A stretch of DNA of 35,922 nucleotides from an uncultured Oscillospiraceae bacterium (GCA_947627285.1 CANQVL010000030.1:1-35922), one strand, 5' to 3'; positions 22,353-31,244 are shown, counted from the first letter of the stretch. Numbers and translations: made by a program. Notes: a model not told the origin generated them from the letters alone.

Positions 22353-22381
22353 AAAATTCCTCCCCTTTGGGGAGGAATTTT
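22353..22381 (+). terminator. Terminator after tRNA-Arg
   Basis: A perfect 13-base stem AAAATTCCTCCCC/GGGGAGGAATTTT with loop TTT. The stem's own T tract makes it usable in both directions. Confidence 0.85.
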
Positions 22382-22385
22382 AATT

Positions 22386-22622
22386 AATTCCAAAAGGGCT
22401 TTGCACTTTTGGAATTAAGGGAAACGGTGCGGAAGACCTTCGGGAAAAGCCTGCGGGCTTTTCTCGGAGGTCTTCCTGCTGTTTTGCTGCGCGCACGCCC
22501 CGTAGGGGCGCACGCTTGCAAAACATAAGGTGATTTTTCCGACGCGCATGTCGTCGGAAAAATATTTGATTTGGAGTTTTTATTCGCGTCGGCGGAAAAA
22601 TATTTTATTTGGAGTTTTTATT
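22386..22622 (+). repeat. Structured intergenic repeat, copy A
   Basis: In order: hairpin 1 at 22386-22416 (stem AATTCCAAAAG); linker GGTGCG; hairpin 2 at 22431-22476 with TGCG loop at 22452-22455; core helix with outer arms GTTTTGC (22481-22487) and GCAAAAC (22518-22524); tail hairpin 22534-22562 opening TTTTTCCG; and the tail ATTTGATTTGGAGTTTTTA. The tail is duplicated (22552-22584 and 22587-22622), and the second copy runs into the stop codon of the M15D peptidase gene. No gene lies here. Confidence 0.8.
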
Positions 22623-25173
22623 CTCCGAGTACGTTTTCGGGGATTTCCCAGGAGGTGTAGTCGGAGTAGCCGGTTTCGTCGAAGGTGTAGGTGAAGCCGT
22701 TGACGGAGTAGGTGCCGGAGGTCAGGTATTCGCCGGTGGAGAGGCGGTAGCGCCAGCCGGTGGTGTCGGCGATCCAGCCGGCGCGGGTGACGCCCTCTGG
22801 ACGGTAAGGGAGCTTTACGGAGTTGCGCAGCTCGTTGTCCTGGAAGTGCCACCACTCGCTGACGAGGGTGCCGAGCTCTGAGCCAGTCATTATCTCCGCC
22901 AGGAGCTTTGCCTCGTCGTTGTTGAAGCTCAGGATGGAGTTCCAGCTCAGATCGTGCATGGCAGTCTGCATCACCAGCTCCTCGCCGGTCTCCGGGTCCT
23001 CCAGCGTTATATCCACCGCCACGCCCTGGTTGTGGGTGGAGCCGGACCTTGCCAAAAACGAGTTGAGCTTATATCGCCCGTTGGTCATGACGGAGGAGTA
23101 GGTCGGGCGGGGCTCGTGAGGTGCTTCCGGCTCCTGGGGGGTCTCGGGCTCGTCCGGCTGCGCGGCTTTGGTTTTTTCCGTCTCCTCCGGGGCTCCGGCG
23201 TCCTCGGGGGAGTCGGGCGTCTCGGGGGCTTCGCCCTCCGGGACCTCGGGCTCGGGCGGGAAGAGCTCCTCCACCCAGTCCGTCCACATCTCGCCGTCCA
23301 TCAGGTCGTACTCGTAGAGGGGTATCTCGTTTTCAAGGAGGCTCTCGGCGGTGTCGTAGAGCATCCTTGTGGCGTTGTAGGGGCGGAAGGCGTCGTAAAT
23401 CTTCAGCCTGTAGCCCAGGTCGCGGGCCTTTTCCGCGGACTGGGCGATTTTTTTCGCCGTGGGGTAAAGGAGGGGCACCAGGAACTCGGTGGGTGTCTCC
23501 ACCTCAGCCTGGGTCAGGGTATAGGGGGAGTCCTCGGTGTAGATCTCCGCCAGCGCCGCTGCCGTCTCCTCGTCAAGCTCCTCGGAATCCGACGAGGTCC
23601 GGGGAAGGGCGGGGGGCTCCACCGGGAGGGGCTCGCCGTTGGCGTCAACGAATCTGCCGTCCACCACCGTGGGGATCTCGGGAATCTGCGGCCCGGTCCC
23701 CGGGTCGGGGCCTTCGGCGCCCTCGGGATTTTCGGGATTCTCGGGATTTTCAGGGTTTTCGGGATTTTCGGTATCCTCAATTTCTTCGGGGTCTTGGGTA
23801 TCCTCGGGGTTCACTCCGCCGGCGCCGCCCTCGGGGTCACCGGTATCGACCGCGGCGGATTTCCAGGCGAGTCCGGGGGCGTAATTTGACGCGACCTCCT
23901 CGTAGCCGGTTATGACTGTGCCGGTGACGGTGGGGATACCGTAGCCGTGGACCATGTAGATGGCGTCGTAGCTGTTTTTTATGTCGTAGGAGCAGATGTC
24001 GCCCATGTAGTCGGGCAGATTTATGAGGCAGTAGGTGGAATCTATGTACCCGCGCCCGCCGTCAAAGTAGACAAGGAACATTCCGTTCTCCTCCGCCGCC
24101 ACGCAGAAGGCCCGGGAGGCGGGGGCGGTGCCGATCTCCTCCGTCCCGGAGGGGTCGGCGTATATGGGCAGGTCCATGAGGGGCCAGACGGTGGCGTAAA
24201 TTACGGTGGGGCCGGTGGTGAAGCTCACCTCGTCGGGGGTGGCGGAATACTCGCTTCCCGGCAGGCTGTGCTCGCCGGAGGCGGTGACCCGGTAGGTGTG
24301 GTCAGTGTACGCCTTCAGGGGGCCAACGGTGAGGCTCAGGGGCATATCGTCGGTGTAATGCCCCAGGGAGCGCCAGGAGCCGTCGCCGTCCAGCTCCCAG
24401 AGGTCGTAATATTCGCCGCGCGTCTCGTTCCAGGAGAGGGTGTAGTAGTTGTTGCCCAAATCGGCGATCTCCATTATGAGCAGAGTGCCGCGCAGGTCCT
24501 CGCCGCTGACCGAGGCGGAGGCGGATTTGTCGGTGGAGAACTCCACCTGGGTGTTTTCCAGTCCCGCACGGAGGGTGAAGCGGCGGCTCTGGTCCTTTCT
24601 CGGCATGGGGACGTCGGTTTTAAAGGATATGAGGGTGAAGTTGTCCCGGACCGTCCTGAGGAGCGCGCCGTTTTCGTCGTAAACGGAGACTGTCTCCCCC
24701 TCCACCCCCTGCCAGGAGAGAAGGAGGGTGTCGGCGTCGGGGTCGACGGTGGTGGTGAGGGTGCCCAGGTCCGGCAGGGCCGCCGGCAGAGCCGCCTCAA
24801 GGGGCTTCTCGCAGGGGCGGTAGTCCTCCCTTTTGGGCGTCTTGTATTTTTTCCGCGAGGTCACGCGGACGGTGGCGCCGGGGGCGTCCTCCGGCAGGAC
24901 GCAGGAGACGCCGGTATACGTGCCGCTCCAGACCACCTCGCCGCCCCGAAGGAGCTCCACGGTGTAGTCGTCAACGTTCTCACCCGGCTCCCAAAAGAGG
25001 GTCAGCGTCCCGTCGGCGTCCTCGTGGAGGCGGGGCGCGTCCTGGGGAAGCTCATTTTTGGCGAGGGCGTAGGGCCTTTGGCACTGAAAATAGTACAGCC
25101 CAACGCCCGCCGCCGCCAAAAGGGGCAGGATTATCGCCAGCGCGATGAGTGCTTTTTTCAAGGTTGGATTCAT
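22618..25173 (-). CDS. Membrane-anchored VanX-like (M15D) D-Ala-D-Ala dipeptidase with FN3-like, SH3-like and wall-binding parts
   Basis: 851 residues from the ATG at 25173, which overlaps the upstream stop by four bases. A GTG at 25188 is the alternative. Membrane anchor at about 6-25. FN3-like beta domains cover roughly 45-330, with an SH3-like region near 335-385. A Glu/Pro/Asn linker with repeated NPE lies near 468-483. The M15D peptidase has YDAFRPYNATRMLYD near 591, zinc motif SGSTHNQGVAVDI near 708 and EWWHF near 770. It is split by a Pro/Glu-rich insert at about 638-689. A choline-binding-like repeat (GWRYRLSTGEYL) ends the protein. It probably trims peptidoglycan peptides outside the cell, unlike cytoplasmic VanX. 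It is the last gene of the envelope operon. Confidence 0.8.
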   Translation of the reverse strand: MNPTLKKALIALAIILPLLAAAGVGLYYFQCQRPYALAKNELPQDAPRLHEDADGTLTLFWEPGENVDDYTVELLRGGEVVWSGTYTGVSCVLPEDAPGATVRVTSRKKYKTPKREDYRPCEKPLEAALPAALPDLGTLTTTVDPDADTLLLSWQGVEGETVSVYDENGALLRTVRDNFTLISFKTDVPMPRKDQSRRFTLRAGLENTQVEFSTDKSASASVSGEDLRGTLLIMEIADLGNNYYTLSWNETRGEYYDLWELDGDGSWRSLGHYTDDMPLSLTVGPLKAYTDHTYRVTASGEHSLPGSEYSATPDEVSFTTGPTVIYATVWPLMDLPIYADPSGTEEIGTAPASRAFCVAAEENGMFLVYFDGGRGYIDSTYCLINLPDYMGDICSYDIKNSYDAIYMVHGYGIPTVTGTVITGYEEVASNYAPGLAWKSAAVDTGDPEGGAGGVNPEDTQDPEEIEDTENPENPENPENPENPEGAEGPDPGTGPQIPEIPTVVDGRFVDANGEPLPVEPPALPRTSSDSEELDEETAAALAEIYTEDSPYTLTQAEVETPTEFLVPLLYPTAKKIAQSAEKARDLGYRLKIYDAFRPYNATRMLYDTAESLLENEIPLYEYDLMDGEMWTDWVEELFPPEPEVPEGEAPETPDSPEDAGAPEETEKTKAAQPDEPETPQEPEAPHEPRPTYSSVMTNGRYKLNSFLARSGSTHNQGVAVDITLEDPETGEELVMQTAMHDLSWNSILSFNNDEAKLLAEIMTGSELGTLVSEWWHFQDNELRNSVKLPYRPEGVTRAGWIADTTGWRYRLSTGEYLTSGTYSVNGFTYTFDETGYSDYTSWEIPENVLGE

Positions 25174-26510
25174 CTCCAGTATTTCCACGGCGTTTTGTCG
25201 CTCGCCATGCGGTAAAAATTGTAGGAGTAGTTGCCCTTTACCCGGTAGGACATCTCAAGCTCCGGGTCGTACATATAGCAGGCGTCGCCCTCCCAGATCT
25301 CCACCCAGCCGTGGGGCACTGGGTTGGAGTTGTTGACCTTCCCGGCGATGAGCACGGCGTCATAGCCCAGCTGACGCGCCAGGGAGTAGAACACGGCGGC
25401 GTAGCAGTAGCAGTTTCCGCGCTTGGTGGTGAACATGGTGATGGCCTCCTTGTTCGCCCAGCCTGTTTCGCCCACCTCGTAGTAGTTGCGGCGCAGGTAT
25501 TTGAAGCTGTCGCGGGTGAAGTTGTACGCCGCGTGGAGCTTCTCCTCCCGCGTCATGGTGTCGTCCGTTATGGCGGCGAGGGTGTCCTTCACGTAGCCGT
25601 CAAGCTCGGCGCTGCCGCTGGAGAATTTGCCGTCGGGCCCAAATTGGAGACCGCCGAAGCTGCCGTTTACGATGGGCTTTCCGTCCTCGCCTATGTAATA
25701 GAGCTCACCGTCCTGAAAATACGGTCCCGGCTCCTTCAATATGGCGGACATATCCGCCTCGGTCCAGCTGCCGTCCTCGGCGTGGCTGTGGGGTATGGAC
25801 GCCTCCATGATCTCATAATACGCCCAATCGGACGCGGAAACGTCCGAAAAAAGGGAGAAGATATGTCCCGCGAGATAATTTTTGTCCACCGTCCTCCCCA
25901 AAAAGCGGTTTATGAAGGTCACCGCCTCGGCGCGGCTGATGGGGTCCTCCGGCAGAAAGCTGCCGTCGGCGCCCTGTACCCAGCCCCTGCGGGTGGCGAG
26001 GGTTATCTCGTTATAATATTCGTGGTCCGTGGGCACGTCGTCAAAGCTGACGGCGTTTGACACAACGGGGGTGTTGGGCAGAAGCCGCACGCCCATGGCG
26101 ACGAACTCCGCCCGCGTCATGGGCTCGCTCCCGCGAAATTCCCCGTCCACCGTCTCCATGGCTCCGGCGGCGGTGAGAAGGTTGGCGGCGGGCGAGTACC
26201 ACCCGTCCTCGGGCACATCGGGAAGGGAGCTCTCCGGCTCGGGGGGATCCTCCAAAAGCTCCCAGTACATATACGCCGCCTCAGCGCGGGTAAGCTCCCT
26301 TTCGATGCCGAAGACGCCGTTCTCATCGCCCCGGACCAGGGGCTCGTGGACGCTTTCCAGGTCCCTGACCTTCAGCTCTATGGGCTTTCCGGTGCTTTCG
26401 GTGTCCTCAGCGTCGCCGGCGTCCTCCGTCTCCGCAAAGGCTGATATTGGAAAGGCGGCGAGGCACATGGCAAGCGCCAGGGCAAAGGCGGTCTTACGCC
26501 TCATAAGCAT
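25170..26510 (-). CDS. SLH-domain protein with a transglutaminase-like domain
   Basis: 446 residues. Signal peptide about 1-26 (ALALAMCLAAFPISAFA). Three SLH modules cover about 58-215, each with a TRAEA/SRAEAVTF-type helix and a DVP turn, and should anchor the protein to the cell wall. A middle linker (about 260-300) contains GELYYIGEDGKPIVNG, which resembles a wall-binding repeat. The C-terminal transglutaminase-like fold has a catalytic triad: Cys in KRGNCYCYAAV near 363, His in PHGWVEI near 398 and Asp in YMYDPELE near 412. Such domains act as proteases or cross-linkers at the surface. It starts within the end of the lipoprotein gene (17-base overlap) with a GAGGTGG site. Confidence 0.85.
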   Translation of the reverse strand: MLMRRKTAFALALAMCLAAFPISAFAETEDAGDAEDTESTGKPIELKVRDLESVHEPLVRGDENGVFGIERELTRAEAAYMYWELLEDPPEPESSLPDVPEDGWYSPAANLLTAAGAMETVDGEFRGSEPMTRAEFVAMGVRLLPNTPVVSNAVSFDDVPTDHEYYNEITLATRRGWVQGADGSFLPEDPISRAEAVTFINRFLGRTVDKNYLAGHIFSLFSDVSASDWAYYEIMEASIPHSHAEDGSWTEADMSAILKEPGPYFQDGELYYIGEDGKPIVNGSFGGLQFGPDGKFSSGSAELDGYVKDTLAAITDDTMTREEKLHAAYNFTRDSFKYLRRNYYEVGETGWANKEAITMFTTKRGNCYCYAAVFYSLARQLGYDAVLIAGKVNNSNPVPHGWVEIWEGDACYMYDPELEMSYRVKGNYSYNFYRMASDKTPWKYWR

Positions 26511-27129
26511 CGTAGACCACCTCTTTCCCGCTCTCGTCCCTGTACGTGGCGACTATGAAGCCGTCATAATAGAAGTTTCCGTCCTCCCCCGCGCCCAGGC
26601 AGCTGGGGGCGTAATCGGAGCTCACGGGCTCGCCCAGGACGGCGACCAGCCTGCTTATGTCCTGATCCACATACGTCAGCGCCAAAGCTACCGCCTCGGC
26701 GGGGGTGAGCTTCGGCTCCTCGGTTTTCGGGGGCTCCTCCTGCTTCGGAGGGTCCTCGGTTTTGGGGGGCTCGGTGTTCTCATTCTGCTCGGGCGTCTCG
26801 CCGTTCCCCTCGCCGCTTTGCTCAGGGGGAACGGTGTCAACCTCCTGACCGTCCGGGGCGTTTTCGGTGTTTTCACCGGGCTCGGTTTCCTCGCCGTTTT
26901 GGGGGGCGGCGACATCCTCTCCGTTTTGCTCCGGGGGCTGAGGGTCCTCGACGCTGTCGGGGGCGTTGTTATTCTCCGCGCCGCCGTTTGCCGGCGGAAG
27001 CTGCGCCAAATCGCCGACAGAGGGGCCGTCGTCCTTCTCCCCGTCGCCCACGGAGACGCTGACATCGCCGCAGGAGACGAGCCCCAGCGCCAAGATTCCG
27101 GTAAGGATAAGAGCAATCAGTTTTTTCAT
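26494..27129 (-). CDS. Lipoprotein with a long acidic Pro/Glu/Asn-rich region
   Basis: 211 residues. Lipobox LVSC with the acylated Cys at 20. Residues about 35-140 are low complexity (repeated PPEQNGE, EPPKTE and similar), probably a wall-spanning stalk. The C-terminal 70 residues form a small domain containing LGEPVSSDYAPSCLGAGEDG and YYDGFIVATYRDESG, which I do not recognise. It follows the AlgX-like gene by 44 bases and overlaps the SLH gene by 17, so it belongs to the envelope operon. Confidence 0.75.
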   Translation of the reverse strand: MKKLIALILTGILALGLVSCGDVSVSVGDGEKDDGPSVGDLAQLPPANGGAENNNAPDSVEDPQPPEQNGEDVAAPQNGEETEPGENTENAPDGQEVDTVPPEQSGEGNGETPEQNENTEPPKTEDPPKQEEPPKTEEPKLTPAEAVALALTYVDQDISRLVAVLGEPVSSDYAPSCLGAGEDGNFYYDGFIVATYRDESGKEVVYDAYEA

Positions 27130-27146
27130 CTTTCTATACCTCGCTT

Positions 27147-27174
27147 ATACTAATATCTATTTAAATATTAGTAT
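27147..27174 (-). other. AT-rich inverted repeat before the lipoprotein gene
   Basis: A perfect 10-base stem ATACTAATAT/ATATTAGTAT with an eight-base loop lies between the AlgX-like stop and the lipoprotein ATG. There is no T-run. It could be an operator, a processing hairpin or nothing. Confidence 0.4.
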
Positions 27175-28490
27175 TATATGCCCTCAAATGAAGTGAGCGT
27201 GCCTCCCACGTAAAGCGCCGCCGTCCAGGGTCCGTTTGCCAGGGGCACCAGCGCCGAAAAGCCGTCGGGTGTCAGCGCCGCCTCAAATGTCCCGGCACTG
27301 TTTTGTATGTACACGGGGCTGTCAACGTCCGCGCCCGCGGGGAGCGTGCCCGTTATGCCGATATAGCCCTCCAGCCCTGTCTCGCCAGTGGCGAGGCGGA
27401 TCGTGCCGGAGGTCTGCGCGGGCAGCTCCAAATCCCTCTCCGGGGCGGGGAGGACCGGAGGGTACCGGGAGAGATTTACCAGGTTCCGCTCCACCAGCTC
27501 CACAACGAGAAAATCCGCGTCCACGCCAGTGAGGTCGTATTGGGCGCTGCGGGAAAAGCGCGCCCAGGCGAAGGAGTCCGCCATGTAGGGGTAAAGGTTG
27601 TTGCCGAAGGAGTCACGGTACATGAAGAGCCTGCCCTCGCCGGAGCCCTCGGCGGTGATGGTTATGCTGTCGGGCCTTGTGCCTCCGGCGCCGTAGGTCA
27701 GCTCAATGGCGGGGGTGTACACCAGGTCGGTCTCGCTGTCCTCCCAGGCGGGGTAGACCATCTCGTAGAGGTCGCCGGTGTGGGGCGCGGGGGTGAAGTT
27801 GCCCTCAAAGTACCTGCTGGGTCTGCCCAGGGCGCCGCCGATAACGTCCGCCGCCAGCGCCGCGCCTCGGCTCGTCCAGTGGGAGTCGTGGGCGAAGTAA
27901 AGCGTCTCGTCCAGCGCGTTGAAGGCGGTGTGGAGGTTGGCGTAGGGGGTGCCGGAGGCGTCCAGGAGGCTGTAAAGCTCCGCCGCCGCGTACCTTTCGG
28001 CTCTCACGCCGGTGTTGGGCATGAACTCGCCGTAGACGGAGTTTTTGTTGGGGGCGCAGGTGAAAAGGAAGCGTATGCCGCGGGATTCGCAGTATTCGTT
28101 CATAAGCGACAGGTTTTTCGCCGCGGCGAAATATTCCCTCTCAGTGAGCCCTCCGGCGCCGGTGAAGTTGTCCAGGGTGGAGCCGTAAAAGAGCCAGCCG
28201 TTTTTGCCGATTATCACATCGTCCTCGCCCGTCGCGCGAAAGAGCCCGGCGGATATTTTGCGCCCGGCGGTGATGAGCTCCTGCCGGAGGTAGAACCTGT
28301 CGTCAACGTAATTTTTAATGTCGGAGAGAATTGCCGTGTTTGGCGTTCCCTCCGGGGTGGTGAGCTCCGGGCGGTCCGCCAGGACCTCGTTCGCCCCCGC
28401 CTCGCCGGGGCCGAATATGATAAGTCCCACCGTTGGTATAAGGCACATGATAAATACGGCGACCATGAAAACTATAGATGTCTTTTTCAT
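27174..28490 (-). CDS. AlgX/AlgJ-like SGNH-type protein, partner of the MBOAT acyltransferase
   Basis: 438 residues. N-terminal membrane anchor at about 5-27. The AlgX/DHHW pattern is visible: GKNGWLFYGSTLDNF near 95, FLFTCAPNKNSVYGEFMP near 145, DSHWT near 201 (Asp-His pair) and MYRDSFGNNLYPYM near 291 with the candidate nucleophile serine. The last 100 residues form a beta-rich domain. In alginate and other polysaccharide systems such proteins move acetyl groups from the MBOAT to the polymer outside the membrane. It follows the MBOAT gene by nine bases with a GAGGTGA site. The acceptor here is unknown. Confidence 0.83.
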   Translation of the reverse strand: MKKTSIVFMVAVFIMCLIPTVGLIIFGPGEAGANEVLADRPELTTPEGTPNTAILSDIKNYVDDRFYLRQELITAGRKISAGLFRATGEDDVIIGKNGWLFYGSTLDNFTGAGGLTEREYFAAAKNLSLMNEYCESRGIRFLFTCAPNKNSVYGEFMPNTGVRAERYAAAELYSLLDASGTPYANLHTAFNALDETLYFAHDSHWTSRGAALAADVIGGALGRPSRYFEGNFTPAPHTGDLYEMVYPAWEDSETDLVYTPAIELTYGAGGTRPDSITITAEGSGEGRLFMYRDSFGNNLYPYMADSFAWARFSRSAQYDLTGVDADFLVVELVERNLVNLSRYPPVLPAPERDLELPAQTSGTIRLATGETGLEGYIGITGTLPAGADVDSPVYIQNSAGTFEAALTPDGFSALVPLANGPWTAALYVGGTLTSFEGI

Positions 28491-28499
28491 ACCGTCACC

Positions 28500-29921
28500 T
28501 CAAAACCGCGCGTAGATGAAGGGCGAGAAACCGCCCTGGGCAAGCTCCATGACGCACAGGACAAAAAGCGCCGCGTAGCCCAAATATGACGCCGCCTGGG
28601 CCCATTTGCCCCGCAGTCTTTGGGAGACGCGCCGGCAAATCGGAGTGGACAGCGCGGCGCCCAGAAGGAGGAGCGTGACGCTCCTGGCGTTGAGGATACT
28701 GAAAAGCGCCGCGGTGCCGGCGGTGGTGAAGCGGAAGCCCGCGAACATGGCGCCCATCACCGCAAAGCCCTGCGCCGGAGTCTCCGCCCTGAACATCACA
28801 AAGCCGATGACCGCCGCGAGGAGGGTGTAGACGTGCCCGAAGATCCTCCACCCCGCTTTTTTCTGACGGGAGCGTAGATCGCAAAGCCCCTCCAGCGCCG
28901 ACAGTACGCCGTGCCACAGCCCCCAGATGAGGAATGTGAGCCCGAAGCCGTGCCAAACTCCGCACAGGAGGAATACCGCCAGCTTGTTTGCCGCCGTCCG
29001 CCATTTGCTGCATCTGCTGCCGCCCAGGGGGATGTACACGTAGTCCCTGAGCCAGCTTGAGAGGGATATGTGCCACCGCCGCCAAAATTCCGTGACCGAG
29101 GCGGATATGTAGGGGTAGTCGAAGTTTTCCGACGTGGCAAATCCGAACATCTCGCCAAGGCCGATGGCCATGTCGCTGTATCCGGCGAAGTCGAAAAAGA
29201 GCTGTATGGCGTAGGCGACCGCCCCGAGCCAGGCAAGGCGTATGTCCAGGTCGCCCCTTGAGAGGGCGAAGACCGCGTCCGCCGCGCCACCGGCGGCTCC
29301 GGCGATGACGAGCTTTTTGGCAAGCCCGCGAATGAGGCGCTTCATGCCATTGGCGGCGCTTGACACGTCAAGCTCGCGGCTGTCTATCTGGGGCGCGAAA
29401 TCGGAAAACCTTGTTATCGGTCCGCTGGCAAGCTGCGGGAAGAAGGAGACGTAAAGGAGGAACCGCCAAAAGCTTTTCGTCCCCGCCTTGGGGTCCTTGT
29501 AGGAGTCCGCCAGATACGAGACGCACTTGAACACGAAAAACGACACGCCCAGGGGCGCTGCCAGTCTCACCGGCGAGCCTTGGGCAAAGAGGAACAGCAT
29601 GGCGCTCTCCCCGCCCGTGACGGTCACAGCCACCCTCTCCAGCGTCTTGAAAAGCGCCAGGGTGAGCACGTTGAAAACAACGCCCGACGTGAGAGCCACC
29701 CGACGGCGGCGCTTCCCCTCCCCCAGGGCGAGCCCGAAAAGGAAGGTAACGCCGGCGACGGCGAGGAGCACCAGCAGGTCAAATATCCTCCCGAAGGCGC
29801 AAAACACCAGTCCCGCGGCGGTGAGGAGCCCGTTTCTGAAGCCGCGCCTGGGCACGGCGGCGTAGAGTATGAATATCAGCGGGAAAAAGCAAAAGAGGAA
29901 AAACGCCGAATCAATATTCAC
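28500..29921 (-). CDS. MBOAT family O-acyltransferase (AlgI/DltB-like)
   Basis: 473 residues from a GTG at 29921, chosen because GGAGG lies eight bases upstream. The longer ATG form from 29978 has no ribosome site. It is a multispanning membrane protein. Family segments are AAPLGVSFFVFKCVSYLADSY, FFPQLASGPITRFSDF, FDFAGYSDMAIGLGEMFGF, FWRRWHISLSSWLRDYVYIPLGG and the catalytic histidine in GVWHGFG (about 325). It passes an acyl group, probably acetyl, across the membrane for the AlgX-like partner. DltB is less likely because no other dlt gene is present. It is the first gene of the envelope operon. Confidence 0.92.
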   Translation of the reverse strand: MNIDSAFFLFCFFPLIFILYAAVPRRGFRNGLLTAAGLVFCAFGRIFDLLVLLAVAGVTFLFGLALGEGKRRRRVALTSGVVFNVLTLALFKTLERVAVTVTGGESAMLFLFAQGSPVRLAAPLGVSFFVFKCVSYLADSYKDPKAGTKSFWRFLLYVSFFPQLASGPITRFSDFAPQIDSRELDVSSAANGMKRLIRGLAKKLVIAGAAGGAADAVFALSRGDLDIRLAWLGAVAYAIQLFFDFAGYSDMAIGLGEMFGFATSENFDYPYISASVTEFWRRWHISLSSWLRDYVYIPLGGSRCSKWRTAANKLAVFLLCGVWHGFGLTFLIWGLWHGVLSALEGLCDLRSRQKKAGWRIFGHVYTLLAAVIGFVMFRAETPAQGFAVMGAMFAGFRFTTAGTAALFSILNARSVTLLLLGAALSTPICRRVSQRLRGKWAQAASYLGYAALFVLCVMELAQGGFSPFIYARF

Positions 29922-29986
29922 GCCCGCCGCCTCCGTTTCTCTTTCTGTCTCTATATGGCTTTGCCACGGCAAAGTCATACACGGTA

Positions 29987-30015
29987 ATTATCGCTCATTT
30001 TACGAAAAAATGCAA
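29987..30015 (-). promoter_or_regulatory. Promoter of the envelope operon
   Basis: On the minus strand: -35 TTGCAT at 30015-30010, 17-base spacer, -10 GATAAT at 29992-29987. No terminator is obvious inside the five-gene operon. Confidence 0.7.
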
Positions 30016-30055
30016 CAGTTTTTTGCCGTATTCCATCGGGTTCGACTGAATAAGC

Positions 30056-30090
30056 ATAAAAAAGCCGGAGAAACGTAAGCTTCTCCGGCC
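30056..30090 (-). terminator. Terminator after the HIT gene
   Basis: A nine-base stem GCCGGAGAA/TTCTCCGGC with an eight-base loop, followed on the minus strand by TTTTTT. Confidence 0.9.
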
Positions 30091-30117
30091 CGGGACTTCC
30101 ATATATTACATATTATA

Positions 30118-30537
30118 TTAAAGATTTTCCTTGATTTTCTCGATCATTTCCGCGTATTCCCCGTCCGTCAGGAGCTTCTCGCCCGGGTTCATGGCGAAGA
30201 CGCCGCCCCACTCGAAGCCGTCCTTATATTTCGGCACCAGGTGCATATGCAGGTGGCAGCCGGTGTCGCCGTAAGCGCCGTAGTTGAGCTTGTCCGGGTG
30301 GAAGGCGGCGTGGATGGCTTTGGCAGCCCGGTCCACGTCGGCGAAAAAGGCGTTGCGCTCCTCGTCAGATATGTTAACGATCTCGCTCACGTGGTCCTTG
30401 TACGCCACAATGCACCTGCCCGGGTGGGACTGCTCCTTGAAAAGTATGAGCTGAGATACGGTGAGGTCGCAGATCTTGATCCCGAAGGCCGCCAGTGGCG
30501 CACCCCCGACGCAGTAGCCGCAGTTTTGGTCCTTCAT
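30118..30537 (-). CDS. HIT family nucleotide-binding protein
   Basis: 139 residues. The histidine triad HLHMHL lies near 94-99, followed by VPKY, and CGYCVGG at the N-terminus is a typical zinc-binding pair. The family hydrolyses or transfers dinucleoside and nucleoside phosphoramidate substrates in the cytoplasm. It has an AAGGGAG site. It is separated from both neighbours by clear gaps and ends at a terminator. Confidence 0.92.
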   Translation of the reverse strand: MKDQNCGYCVGGAPLAAFGIKICDLTVSQLILFKEQSHPGRCIVAYKDHVSEIVNISDEERNAFFADVDRAAKAIHAAFHPDKLNYGAYGDTGCHLHMHLVPKYKDGFEWGGVFAMNPGEKLLTDGEYAEMIEKIKENL

Positions 30538-30576
30538 TATAATTGCTCCCTTCCTGTTTTATTCAGGCTCAGCGCC

Positions 30577-30873
30577 TTATTTCCCGCGCTTTTCCGGTAT
30601 GCTCCGGTTCACGCGCGTGACGACGATTATCTCATGCCCGCACTCCGGGCAGTGGCACCCGCGCCGGATGCCCCGAAGGAGCGCCCCCGGCTCCACCTGT
30701 CCGCCGCACTTGGGGCACCTGAGACGCAGCGCGCCCCAAATAAAATACCCCGCAAGAGCTATTGCCGCGGCGATGAAGCACCACGGGCGGAAAACTCCCG
30801 CCACCAGCATCACCGCAAAGGCCAGCATGAGCACGTATTCGATTATGATGTCAAGAAGCTTCACCACACGCAC
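30577..30873 (-). CDS. Small membrane protein with a zinc ribbon
   Basis: 98 residues if started at the GTG at 30873 (MRVVKLLDIIIEYVLML), which has GGGGAG ten bases upstream. The same frame stays open to 31161 but crosses repeat copy B, so the extra residues are unlikely. Two membrane segments at about 8-27 and 30-46 are followed by CPKCGGQVEPGALLRGIRRGCHCPECG, two CxxC knuckles, and a basic tail. Function is unknown. Confidence 0.65.
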   Translation of the reverse strand: MRVVKLLDIIIEYVLMLAFAVMLVAGVFRPWCFIAAAIALAGYFIWGALRLRCPKCGGQVEPGALLRGIRRGCHCPECGHEIIVVTRVNRSIPEKRGK

Positions 30874-30889
30874 TGTGCCGACTCTCCCC

Positions 30890-31075
30890 TCAAAAAGGGC
30901 TATGCCCTTTTTGAAAAATAGGAACGTGCGGGAAATATTTATGAATTTTGCGAAATTCATAAATATTTCCCTGCCGTCGCGCTGCGCGCACCGCCGAAGG
31001 CGGCACACTTGCGCGACAAAAGGTGATTTTTCCGACGTACATGCCGCCGGAAAAATACTTGATTTAAGGCTTTTA
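30890..31075 (+). repeat. Structured intergenic repeat, copy B
   Basis: Hairpin 1 at 30890-30914 (stem TCAAAAAGGGC, loop TAT); linker CGTGCG; hairpin 2 at 30931-30970 with a perfect 18-base stem and TGCG loop at 30949-30952; core helix with outer arms GTCGCGC (30976-30982) and GCGCGAC (31011-31017); tail hairpin 31027-31055 opening TTTTTCCG; and tail ACTTGATTTAAGGC. It fills most of the gap between the divergent zinc-ribbon and GNAT genes. Confidence 0.8.
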
Positions 31076-31244
31076 CAGCCCTGCAAAATAACCCCTACAG
31101 AGATTACACGGATATTATAAAGCTTTGTAGTTGGCAAGTCAACAAATATTTCTTCCGTCACGCCATGCCTTTTTGCCTTTTCGCTCTTCCATTTGCCGCG
31201 TTTTAGCTGTATACTGTCCTCAAAGACAAAAAAGGGGTATTAAA

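Noticed and set aside
23725-23770. Short direct repeats (NPE codons) as a possible CRISPR or VNTR
   Set aside because: They are in-frame low-complexity coding sequence. No repeat-spacer pattern exists anywhere in the window.
30577-31161. Longer form of the zinc-ribbon protein
   Set aside because: The added 96 residues are read through repeat copy B and have no ribosome site.
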